Of a stretch of 33,270 bases of DNA, positions 14,751 through 24,941 are shown piece after piece; within the stretch, counting starts at the first letter, position 1, and every line of letters starts with the position of its first letter. Below the pieces are notes generated by a model. That model had not been told where the DNA came from, did not search any database, and was given only the letters and a program-made list of their open reading frames with translations. The DNA comes from Discostella pseudostelligera (taxonomy: Eukaryota > Bacillariophyta > Thalassiosirophyceae > Thalassiosirales > Thalassiosiraceae). Location of the stretch: the NCBI GenBank assembly GCA_036940085.1, contig JALLBK010000419.1, positions 1 through 33,270 on the forward strand. Direction: 5' to 3'. The position numbers and the translations under genes were made by a program.

Positions 14751-17177
14751 ATGATGAAGATGAACCTATTGCCCCGAGCGACTTCCGCCGTCATCGGTGC
14801 CGGCCGTAGCCGTATTCCATCGTCGGCATCTGCGATCGTCATTGGTGGTGGTTCTGGTTATGGCCATGGTCATGAAGATGAAGTCGGATGGCATGGTCGT
14901 CGGCAGTGGCGGCGGCAGCATCATCGTGATCATGTCATGAACTGGAGATCATTTTCATCCACAACGGCATCTACCCATTCTTCAAATAAAGATGTGCTCG
15001 ATCATCATCGCTATCGAAGCAGATTGCAGATTGGCTTAGAGGGTGGTACTGCTGCCGCTGGTGCTGCTAGCATTGGTGGTGACGCGACAATTGGAGATGC
15101 TGTACCAAGAATTGCCGCTTTGATCGCAACAGCAATACAACATGGAATATGCCAATTCGATACACCCCCCTCGTTTGAAGAATATAAAAATATCAATGAT
15201 GTATCATCGCCAGTGTCAGGCGTGGGCGGGGGTGGTGGTGGTGTAGGTTTAGGTGAATGTGGAGGGGTCGGTTCCAAGTGCTGGCATGCCAATCGAAAAT
15301 CAGAACGGCAAGTAGCCTCCGCTTTACAGTTGGCGTTGGATACAGTGCTCTCCAAGGAGGATACGCATGGCGAACAGACAGATGTTGTAACATTGACCAG
15401 CAGGTTAGGATATCGATCAGCAATCATTGACAACAGCAACAGCAACATCATCCATGAAGCGAATGATGCAACCACCACCACCATCGACGACAAGAATAAT
15501 CTTGATTTACAAGAACGCGAGGGTAAATTTGTGGGTGATGCACAGGTGGGAATATTATCCACGGGGGGAAGGTCCAATTACACGGATTACAGAAATTCAT
15601 CAAGTTCATCAACTTCGCCCTCCTCGTCCTCGCATCAGCATCCTTCCGTGGCAATTGTGCACAATCTAAGTTCCGAATATGTATTGCATTCATTGCGCAC
15701 ATCACCGTTGGTCCAAGTGCGACAATATTTGTCGTCATCTCCTTCGTCGAAAGGTGGTGGTAGCAAGATTCAGCTGATTTCCTTGGCACATAATCCAGAA
15801 ACTCAGATAGCTGCATACTTGATCCAACATCAACAACAAAGTGGTGCAAAAAACACCACTCTCCTACAACAAGCACGTTCCCGCATGAAACAATCATTAA
15901 CTTCCGCCTTCATCGGGTACGAACTTGCGGTAAAGGACGGTCTCATTGATGGATATGGCGTAGATTCCAATGGATTGAGTTTACCATCGCATCATACTAT
16001 GCATTTATGTTGGATAGATGTGTTGGATTGTGCCGTGGGTGCGTATGTGCAGGTGCATGGCGACCACAACGGTAATAGAGGTGGTATTAGCACGGAAAAT
16101 GCGGGTACTACCAGTATTTCTGGAAGATCATCGTTGAAGATCATTCGACTGCCGGGGAATTTGTTAGAAACGCGTGGATTGGATGTTGCCGATAAGATAC
16201 GATTATTCTTCAGTACTGGTCGTACTGAGGATGACGATGGCATTGCTGCTGAAACCACGGAGGACGATCGTCTACAAAAATTGCAACAATACCGACATTT
16301 ACTTCCAACATCGGTGGACGTGTACGTTACCCGTCCCACGACGGCCTATCCTCACGGGGGTGGAGCAAACGGAAGCGGCAGTGATGGCGTAGATGGAAAA
16401 CATGTTGATACGAAATATCCTGTATTGATTCAGGATTATCATTTAATTGAAGAAGATGCGGAAACCTCGAGTGGTGTGGGTGCTTCTTCGACTCCATTGA
16501 TGAATTGGACGAATGAGTACTACAATAAATATGGCCTTCGTCCCACCTCATACCAATCCATACTCAATACAACCTTGTCTCACTTCGATGCTGATTCGAT
16601 CCTCGAGGCATCCCAATCACGACAACTTACCGTCGAAGAGCGTGAGACACTCGACGGATGCAAGCTATTGCGCGATATGATACATGATTTGGATGTTAGT
16701 GTCGATGATATGAAGAGCTTTGCGGCATATGAAGAGTATCTTATGAATGTGGCCGTGCCATTGATATATGGATCGTTTGAGGGATTGGATGAGGAGAGTG
16801 CAAGTAGGTTGCAAATTTTTTTGAGAGTGCATGGTATGGCGGCGAGATTGGTTGTGGCGCGATGGACACGTGAGTTGCTCTTGGCGGGATGGAGAAGGAG
16901 GAGGAAGAATGCAGATAATGATGATTCCGTCTGGGAGAAGAATACGGTTGAGGAGGAGAAGATGTCACGGGTCTGGAAATCGCTTGGGTTTGGCAATGAC
17001 AACAACAATCCCAACCGTCAGTTGGGATACAAAGTTCCAGAGGATATTAAATTGCAGGAATTTGCAATACGGCAATTGTTGGAGAATAATTCGTTGAGTG
17101 GTGTGGTTGTTGATTGTTTGAGTCCGGAGGAAGTGTTAGAGGCGTTATCTTGGAGCGCGCCACCAAAGATGTTGTAG
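14751..17177 (+). CDS. Large divergent aldo-keto-reductase-like protein
   Basis: Intronless, 808 aa. The first 70 residues (MMKMNLLPRATSAVIG, then Arg-rich and Gly-rich) could be an organelle presequence. The body follows an aldo-keto reductase (AKR) plan: a Gly-rich first strand, FDTPPSFEEY (Asp137), SERQVASALQLAL, VVTLTSRLGYR, IVHN (His304), and a later helix LAVKDGLIDGYGVDSNG that matches the AKR 'G.I..YGVS' region. Of the usual Asp-Tyr-Lys-His tetrad, Asp and His are in place. The Tyr position reads Phe142 (Tyr145 is near) and the Lys position reads Arg218, so NADPH-dependent reductase activity is doubtful. AKRs are normally about 300-350 aa; here low-complexity insertions and a roughly 250-aa helical C-terminus of unknown fold enlarge it. 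Moderately sure of the family, not of activity. Confidence 0.65.
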   Translation: MMKMNLLPRATSAVIGAGRSRIPSSASAIVIGGGSGYGHGHEDEVGWHGRRQWRRQHHRDHVMNWRSFSSTTASTHSSNKDVLDHHRYRSRLQIGLEGGTAAAGAASIGGDATIGDAVPRIAALIATAIQHGICQFDTPPSFEEYKNINDVSSPVSGVGGGGGGVGLGECGGVGSKCWHANRKSERQVASALQLALDTVLSKEDTHGEQTDVVTLTSRLGYRSAIIDNSNSNIIHEANDATTTTIDDKNNLDLQEREGKFVGDAQVGILSTGGRSNYTDYRNSSSSSTSPSSSSHQHPSVAIVHNLSSEYVLHSLRTSPLVQVRQYLSSSPSSKGGGSKIQLISLAHNPETQIAAYLIQHQQQSGAKNTTLLQQARSRMKQSLTSAFIGYELAVKDGLIDGYGVDSNGLSLPSHHTMHLCWIDVLDCAVGAYVQVHGDHNGNRGGISTENAGTTSISGRSSLKIIRLPGNLLETRGLDVADKIRLFFSTGRTEDDDGIAAETTEDDRLQKLQQYRHLLPTSVDVYVTRPTTAYPHGGGANGSGSDGVDGKHVDTKYPVLIQDYHLIEEDAETSSGVGASSTPLMNWTNEYYNKYGLRPTSYQSILNTTLSHFDADSILEASQSRQLTVEERETLDGCKLLRDMIHDLDVSVDDMKSFAAYEEYLMNVAVPLIYGSFEGLDEESASRLQIFLRVHGMAARLVVARWTRELLLAGWRRRRKNADNDDSVWEKNTVEEEKMSRVWKSLGFGNDNNNPNRQLGYKVPEDIKLQEFAIRQLLENNSLSGVVVDCLSPEEVLEALSWSAPPKML

Positions 17178-17546
17178 ATGATCTCAGTTGCACCGAGGAG
17201 AAAGAGCGTTCGACAAGGTATTGAATTAATTGGTGTAGTACCATACTGGAATTTGTTGTCTTGGAGGCGATGGGATTTGCCGACTTTGCCTAATGTCTTG
17301 TGAAAGCCTACATTGATGTAAATTTTCATGTCGATGAAAGGTAAAGTGAAGGCAAACTTTATTACGATGAATTACTTTATTTGACGACAACAACAACATT
17401 AACAATGACTGCCTTCATTATTGATCGCTGTTGTCAAAGAATGAAGGGCTTCAAACATTTCATTCCGCAACATTTTTCAAAGGGATGAATACATACGAAC
17501 ACGACGGCGTGTATATGATTGATATGTAGATATTAGCATGCCCGAT
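17178..17546. other. 3' interval between convergent genes
   Basis: The aldo-keto-reductase-like gene ends at 17177 on the plus strand and the second HA-repeat gene ends at 17547 on the minus strand, so both 3' UTRs fall here. No coding region or repeat stands out. Confidence 0.5.
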
Positions 17547-19568
17547 TCATAGCGCCATGAACCAAGCAAATCCAATCTCCTCCAGTCTTCGGATCTTATC
17601 CGCATTCATGGAAGTCTTGGCAACTCCTTCGGAACACTTCTTGTATTCTGCTCGTTGAGTGGATACCCAACGCCCAAGGGCGGTGTTTCCCTTGTACTTG
17701 GTGGGAACGTGACAATTACCAAACTTGGCCTTGTACAACTTGAGTTCATTCTATTCAGGAGAGAGGTTGGAGAAAAGCGAATGTGAGTGGATTGGTGCAA
17801 AACCATTGCAGTTACCAAACAACGTATTCAAACTTACAAATTTTTCATCCCAGCTTGCCTGTCCTTTCCGCTTCGCCCAACGAAAGCCAACAGCCTGCAG
17901 ACGCTCAAACCGGGAGTCGGTCAGAGACGATGACTTTCCGTCAATACGATTCTTCTGTTCCATCCGTTGCTGATGATGTGTTCAAAAAAGGAGCAAATTG
18001 AGAGTCAGCTGGTTGACATTGCATTCATCAGGATTGCAGGTTACTATCTCTCTTACCTTATTCACCCAAGTACCAAGACTTGGATTGCTTGAATAATTCT
18101 GTGGAACTTCACAATGTCCATGAGACCGCTTAAATTCGATCAGTTCGGTAAATCGCCTCTCCCAGGATGGTGTCGAGCTTGTAGTATCGCCGCTACCACT
18201 ACTGGTTGGTTCGAGGATACGCGGCTGCTTCCTCGATGCCGGTGTAACGGTAGAATGTGGCATGGGCGGAGAGACATGGGCACTACCACTTCGACTACTA
18301 CTTCCGACAGCCACCGCGGAAGCATAAGGAGATGTGTACGATGCAGTATGAGAGTAGGGAGTAGTACCACCACTTTTACCCACCGACGACGACGATGATG
18401 ACGATAGAATTGGAATAGCCGAAATTTTGTTCAATGGGATAGGTTCAAAGTCCCCGCTCTGCTGCCGCTGTGGAAGAGGAGGATAGGATGTCAACAATTC
18501 ATCGTCTCTGCTCCGTTTTGCCTTACCATTAGCTTGCTTCTCAATACGTGCAGATAGCTTTCGGTCATCATCTGGTGGCGGAGTGGGATCCAAACTTGCT
18601 CTGACACCCTTTGCAGTACTTGTCGTTACGTCCTTCGGTGGAACCGAATCCTTGAACGACACATGGTGTGGAAACGGATGGTGATAGGATGATGGAGATG
18701 GTGATGCACCATACGGATGATGTGCATACGGATGGGCATATCGTTGTGGCGGTCCTGGATAGGATGATGTCGATGCTGCTGCAGCTGAGTCCGAATCTTG
18801 ACCACTTACTCTAGAGTCATGATACGAATAGTAATTGTTGTATTGATGTGGTGGGTAACTTCCGTATTCGTGAGCAGGGTAGTAGCCTGGGCCTGGATAG
18901 GGTGAGTGGTGATGGTATTGTTGTCCACTGTTCATAGTACTACTAGCATGAACAGAGGTATGCATGTCTTGCTCAGGTGGAGTGTTGTAATATCGTGCAC
19001 CAGAATAACCATATTGATTTTGTCTTTGATAATACCTGTGGTTCATAGGGTGATACAGATAATATGAAGGAGAGCCGTCACGTCCTACTCTCGACTCACT
19101 CTCGATTCGATATTCGTGTTCGTGATGATGGCTCGACGACGACGATGATGGACGATGCACATTACTGTATGAGAGTTGATCATCGCGCAATGTTGTTCTT
19201 GGTGTCGTTGGCGGCATAGTAGTAGTATTTAATCTTGAACTTGATGATGCTTGCTCCTGCTGCTGATCTTGTCTATCTTCCGTTGGAGCATCATCATCGG
19301 CATGCAATAGTTGCTTTTCGTTACTCTGTGTTTTGTCGGCCATGGTTTCTGTTGCTTTAGTAACTGTTGCATCGTCTTCTGGTTGTGATGGGATCGGCGA
19401 CCAACTACTGCTAAGAATACCCTGAATGTCTTCGTCGAGATCGACGTCGTCGACTTCATCATCATCCTGCGTCGGCGTCGTCGGCAGAGACGCCTCGTCG
19501 CGACATTCATCGGGCTTGTTCAATAATTGGCGGCTCATTTTAATGCATCGCATCAAAATTGCTACCAT
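17547..19568 (-). CDS. Protein with two helicase-associated (HA) repeats and a Tyr/Ser/His-rich N-terminus
   Basis: Exons in transcription order are 19568-18057, 17969-17838 and 17750-17547, giving 615 aa. The two introns (17970-18056 and 17751-17837) are both 87 nt and phase 0, with GTAAGA/GTAAGT donors. Splicing rebuilds two HA repeats: SWERRFTELIEFKRSHGHCEVP...LGTWVNKQRMEQ and WDEKFNELKLYKAKFGNCHVP...LGRWVSTQRAEYKK. The N-terminal 430 residues are acidic at first, then rich in Tyr, Ser, Pro, His and Gly, like a disordered or prion-like region. HA repeats were defined next to helicases in bacteria but occur in many stand-alone diatom proteins; nucleic-acid binding is inferred. The in-frame ATGs at 19553 and 19538 are alternative starts. 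The intron positions match those of the HA gene at 7429. Confidence 0.8.
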
Positions 19569-20398
19569 AGTGACGCTTCGTCGTCGCGAATTGCCATTAC
19601 AAGATGTGGAATGCAATGAAATGAATGAGAAATCCTGGCGGCTCTACTTCAAATTGTAGTTTGGCAGAGATGTGTTTCGCGATGTGAATAGTCGAATTGG
19701 ATGCACATGCACTGATGGGAGGAGCCCGCCCCTTGCTGCGCAATATCTCTCGGCGGCTCTTGACCAAAATGTATGACAACATCATTGTACTTAATCCCAT
19801 CGTCAACTCGTCGACTTCGATCGACGACATCGTGGACCCGCGCCAAACCGACGACACACACATTAGACACTCATTCAAGCTTTACTCGTGTCCTTGCTCT
19901 TTAGCTTGTGGGGCTGATGCCTGCCTTTGCCACGACCCTCATTTGGGTGGATAAAAGTTGGACGAGACGAAGAAGAGGGTCCTGTCTTCCGAAATTTTCC
20001 ATGTGAGAAACGACTCCGATTCCCGTAGGAACAATACTCCACTTTGCTCTACTCCTTTCGTCCAGGCTTCTTGTTTCTCATGTGTTCCTATGTGTGCTCT
20101 TTTCATAAGACACGTGTCAGATACTCCTATGAGGTTCCCTTTTGGTTGCCGCCTCCACACTCTCGAAGAAGCGAAGGTGGAGGGAAGTTGAATTCATTTC
20201 CCGCCATTTTCGCCTTCCAGCCACGCACGCGCGCGAAGGCGCAATAATGTTCTGATGCTGGATGTTGGTCAGTCGATGTGTTACCAATGTCAAAACCGAA
20301 TGCATACAAGTAGTAACAATGTGATTATGTTCGCCATATTTAAATGATGTACAACATACACAAAACTTTAATTTAGAAACTGGCCCGACTTCCCTCAC
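19569..20398. other. Upstream region of the second HA gene and 3' flank of PI4K
   Basis: Both neighbours are on the minus strand, so this holds the HA-gene promoter (low-coordinate side) and the PI4K 3' flank. An ATTTCCCGCCATTTTCGCC element (20198-20216) again resembles paired E2F sites, followed by CACGCACGCGCGCG. Several short overlapping frames are open on both strands. None has a motif, and no gene is called. Confidence 0.45.
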
Positions 20399-23300
20399 TC
20401 AAATGGCCAAACCATTCGAATGGTATTGGAAGATATCATATATTTTTGTACCGCAGCTGTCGATGGAACTGTTGATGAGCTGCTGCGCCTTCTTCTCAAC
20501 TTTACTGTCGGGAACATCCAACATCAACCTTTTCTCGAAGCGCTTCAATGATACCCCTCCTCCATACCTCGGTCCAGTAAAGCACGGGTAATTGCTTTTG
20601 TACATCATGATTTCTACTAAGCCAAGCGCCGTGAGAGAATTGCTCCGAGCAGCCTTGAAGCCGTCGATGAATAGCTTTTGAAATTCCTTAAAACTTTCGG
20701 AGGATGTGCCCCCCATGACGTCGATGTAGTCTTTGGTCAGCTTGAATGGTGCACGCTCAAAGCTCCATTCGTGTCCAGGCGCCATACCGAAAGCAAAACC
20801 AAAGTCAATGTGAATGATATGTCCTCGCGTGTCGATCATTATGTTGCCATTGTGACGATCCTTCAATCCGAGCAAGTACGAAACTAATGAATATCCCGCC
20901 AGGCTACGGACGAAGTTTTTCTGGGCGGCTAAAAAGGATTTGGAAGTGGGAGGACCGTACACCTGTTCAAAGTAGGCTCTCATTCCTCCGGTGGCGGGAT
21001 ATTTGTCAGATTTCTTAAGTCCGTCGATGGATGTGGCATCGGTGAGTACCTCAATGAGACCGGTACTCTTCGACGTGCTGAGAATACGATAGGTCTTTAA
21101 CCAAACTGGTACGCTGGACTTGGCAAATACCGATTCAAAGTAATGTATCATTTGCATGACAAATACTTCCTGACGTAAATCATCGTTCGACTTGGCCATG
21201 AATGACACAATCTCATACACCGATGTGTCCTCGCTGTCCTTTATGGCACTTTTGGCGGTACGGAGCATACGTGCGCTCTTCTCCGCCCACGATTCGCCTC
21301 CACAAACTACTTGTTTGGCACGGTCAAGACTTTCTTTGTCCACACCGTCTGCCAAGTGAAATGCGACAACCTGATCTCCCAAAATGATACTACCCCCGTC
21401 CACCGACAAGACAGATTGGCCATCAAGGGAAAGGCTATCCGAATCATCATCATCTGAATCTCTCTCAATGATAGGATCGATCATCTTCTTCTTTTCGAGA
21501 ATCGGTGTCGATCGAAGACCACCGGTGTTGCGGTCGAGATAGGACATTTTCCGCCGACTTTCAAAGCGATTGATTTGCATGGCTAACCTGGAAGGAAGTT
21601 TGACGACATTCTCTTCCATAAATCTGCGCAGCTGCTCGTTTCCCTTGCCGAATCCCCCAACAGCTTTATCTTTACTGCCCCGACTGCCCAGGAAAAAGCT
21701 TTTCGATTTGCTGCTCTCCTCGGACCAAACAGTGCCGGTACCGTTTTCATCTGTTGGATCTTCCAAACCTAATTCATCATCTTCTTCGTCCTCATTCCCC
21801 TCGACGATTTTGCCAACTACTTCAACGCCATTCTCTTTGATAACATCCTCCTCCTCCTTAGATTCGTCTATGCTCATTCCTTCGTGCTCGGTATCCTCGC
21901 CAATCACCATCAACCTTCCCACCGGATCCGTATCTGGCACCTGAAACTGCATGTGCAGATACTCCGCCACGTCCAAATTAGGATTTCTTATCCCCAATGT
22001 CGTTCCAATCTTCTCACCACGTCTGGCAACAAAGTAGTAGATCATGGGACAACGTTCTTTTGTGTTGAAAACGCGAGTATCCGATGCCATGACAGAGTCA
22101 ACACGTCGCCAAACGTCGGTACTTTTGCATAGTGGAACGTAGGCACAAGGAGGAAGTTTGACGGCAGAAACGAGACCGGGTGCAAGAGCCTTCCGTTCCT
22201 TTGGATCATGAAATCGAAGTACCTCGGCAACATCGCACACGGAAGATACAAAGTCGCGTTCATTCTTGAAGAAATCATACCGCGCCTGTTGACTCGACGT
22301 CAACTTATTCAATGCCGGCACTGTTTTCACTGGGGAGGATGCCTCCTTCTTTTCCTCTCGGCCTCTGGCGACATGATCAACCTCATCACTCGAAATGATA
22401 TGCGGAATTAGTGCATTCGCCTCGCTCTCCCCCCTCAAGAGCTTAATCCACAGCTGCATCTCATTCTCCGACTTGGCACGCATCACGAATTCAAAGTGTT
22501 GATTCTGAACCTCGAACAGAAAGGGATATTTGCCCTCCTTCTCCTGCACAATCGCACCCTCCAATGGCATGGCACGTATGAGTCGTCCTCCGATGGATGG
22601 ACGGTGGTTGTAACAGTACAGCATCCTTTCTTCGATTTCAAAGTATCGCGACTTCCAAGTCTTGCGCTTAAAGCGCCCGGTACGTACACGTCGTTTGTAC
22701 AACAGATATCCACCATATTTATTAATTTGCTTCCCCGTCTTATCCATGGAAGTTTGCAACAATGTCGTGACACTCCCCTCGGCATCGGCGGCAGCAGCCG
22801 ACTTGGTGGGTGTTTTCAATGATGCCAACATGGCATTCTCTTTCACACGTTGGACAATCTTACGAAAGTTGGCACCGTGGGTGGTAATCTGTCGAGCATT
22901 GTTCAATCGATCCTCGAGTTTCATTTGTTCGTATTGCGATCGGGTTATCTCCCCCTTTTCGTACATGCGCAGGAGTTCAATGCTGCGGGGTGATCCGTAC
23001 ACGACACATCGCTCAATGTTGGATAATAAGGTAATGCACCGATTGTAGAATAGTTTATTGTATCCTGGATTTGGAATTCCCTCGGTGGTTTCGGGCTGGT
23101 AATCTTCAATAGCACCCTGCAATATCCATGTTAGCTGCAAGGCAAAGTGTTGCGATTGCTGGGCGATGACGAGAGCGAATCGTTCGAGGATGGCCTCATC
23201 CCAATCAGCCTCGAGATGGATAATCATGTGTGCAAGTTGGGGGAGGTAGAATTCAATGCCGTCGAAGACTTGACGCGAGCCAGAGAACTGTTGTGGACGT

Positions 23301-24012
23301 TGATTGGATTGGAGAACAGGATTTCATCAGTGAAAAGGTGAAGAGAATCTGAAAGTAAATACAATTGTCAAGCTGCCACGGGTCCATCCCCCAATTCCGA
23401 TCATGCTCTGCCAATCGAACAAACACACCACCACCATAACGATCGAGTTCCAAACATCAACTGAATAGACAAAACATCCAAAAAAATAGATGGACGGGGA
23501 CATACCTTGGCCACAAACTGTGCCATAAACTGCACCACTGCGGGATCCGTCCTAAATTGCCAAATCAACATGGCCACCTTCTCCATTGGGACACGTCCCT
23601 TATTATCTCGACCAAATACATCATGGACTAATTGATTTTTGAATTCTTCATGTTTTGAGGAGGTGATTCGTTGGACGGTCGATGCGCCTACTGCTGCTGT
23701 TGTCATTGATTTGGTGGGTGTGGAAGAGGCGGTTGCGGGTGTTTTAATATTGTTTGAACGTGTTGGTGGAGTAATTTTGTTGTTGTTGCTATCGTTGGCG
23801 GCGAGGTCGGTGGTGCTGCTATTGGTAGTGGCAACTGTGTTGCTGCTGCCATTGTTGTTGCCGGGCTGCCTCTGCGGTTCTGCCACCTTCTTGAGTTTGA
23901 GAGGAGTGGCATTGCTTGCCTTGGGGGTGGAAAGAGTCTCTTTCTTCGTGGTTGGTGGGGGTGTCGATGGAGATGGAAGCGCTTGCTGGATGGTGGCGGT
24001 GGCGGAGCTCAT
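20399..24012 (-). CDS. PI4KB: Phosphatidylinositol 4-kinase, type III beta, with a PH domain
   Basis: Exons 24012-23506 and 23287-20399 give 1131 aa. The intron (23288-23505, 218 nt, phase 0) runs from GTATGT to CCACAACAG. PI4K beta phosphorylates phosphatidylinositol to PI4P, typically at the Golgi/TGN. The N-terminal 150 residues are low-complexity. A helical lipid-kinase-unique region follows (VFDGIEFYLPQLAHMIIHLE). Residues about 360-455 form a PH domain (GGYLLYKRR...WKSRYFEIEE...FEFVMRAKSENEMQLWIKLL). The kinase domain is C-terminal: SNDDLRQEVFVMQMI, FVRSLAGYSLVSYLLGLKD, DRHNGN (from residue 979), HIDFGFAFG and FKLTKDYIDVMGG. The catalytic and DFG residues are intact. The end NGLAI matches the NGI/NGL ending of the beta class. 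Animal PI4KB has no PH domain. ATG 24012 is the first in-frame ATG. It is divergent from TAF2. Confidence 0.93.
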
Positions 24013-24941
24013 TCTTCTTTTGTTGTTGTTTATGGGTGCGCGAGTATGGCAGATGTCGAGAATCTCTCTAGCTCGTCCCGACGTCAAGCGTTGGTTTGTT
24101 ATCAAATTCTGATGCAATCATGTGGTAGAATGATGGCAGTACGCTATTGAAGGCGCGGAGAGATGCACCGCCGCCGTCTCTGCCACCGCGAGAAAAATTT
24201 CCGTGCGAAGGGCAACAATAATTTCAAGCTCTGCTCGAATAGCCGATCAATCTTTCTCCAGCTACTGACCAATCCTATCAATCCAATGAATACGGTCTTT
24301 GCCGTTGGAGGGAAGCAAGTCGAAGGAGAGGACTACTGATCGCTCTCGTAGGGGGCCGGTATCGGTCATTGTCATGGTTCAGCGCCGCGTCATCATTGCC
24401 ATTGCATCGTCGTTGTATCGAGTTTGGATTGGGCTGGTCGGTGCTTGAATCTTTCAATAAAGGGGTGTCCTTTGCAGGTGAGACCTCCTTTAATGCGCGC
24501 GTTGAGCACTAAAACGTTTTCAAATAATACTCCTATTCAAATTGAAAATTTGAAATTGAAAATTGAAAAATCAAAGAATTGGCGCGCCCCAATGCTTTGG
24601 CGCGCCAAAATACTGCCACATGGAAGATGAGTTGCTCACCCGAAGTCCGGCGCGCCAATTAACTTCCACGTGGAAGATGTATCGCCGTCGCCATCGTGGT
24701 AGGTGTGTCATCGCCATCGCATCGCCATTCGCCAGAGGCCATGGCCGGCATTTCTGCCGCCGATCGACGATCAATGGTGATACTGAACCTACCGGTAGCA
24801 CTCTCTACAAAAGCTAACGATACCTCTTGCCCTCCATCCCCACCATTTCAGGGAAATTGATAGCGACGACTGTTTTACGTAAGTTTGGTGGTGAGAGCAT
24901 CTCGTGATAAGAAAAGGAAAAGCGATCGTCAATACAAAATC
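24013..24941. promoter_or_regulatory. Bidirectional promoter region between PI4K and TAF2 with palindromic GGCGCGCC and CACGTG sites
   Basis: This is a 0.93-kb divergent interval. GGCGCGCC occurs at 24581-24588, 24599-24606 and 24649-24656. The middle copy sits in a perfect 14-bp palindrome, TTTGGCGCGCCAAA (24596-24609), which is a head-to-head E2F-like site. A perfect palindrome CTTCCACGTGGAAG (G-box) is at 24663-24676, and a related CCACATGGAAG lies at about 24616. Just upstream, ATTGAAAA-type units repeat at 24539-24575. A GTAAGT at about 24879, shortly before the TAF2 ATG, could be the donor of a 5'-UTR intron or chance. Confidence 0.5.

Noticed and set aside
22662..23341. Plus-strand frames opposite PI4K
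   Set aside because: They are shadows of conserved PI4K coding sequence and carry no motif of their own.
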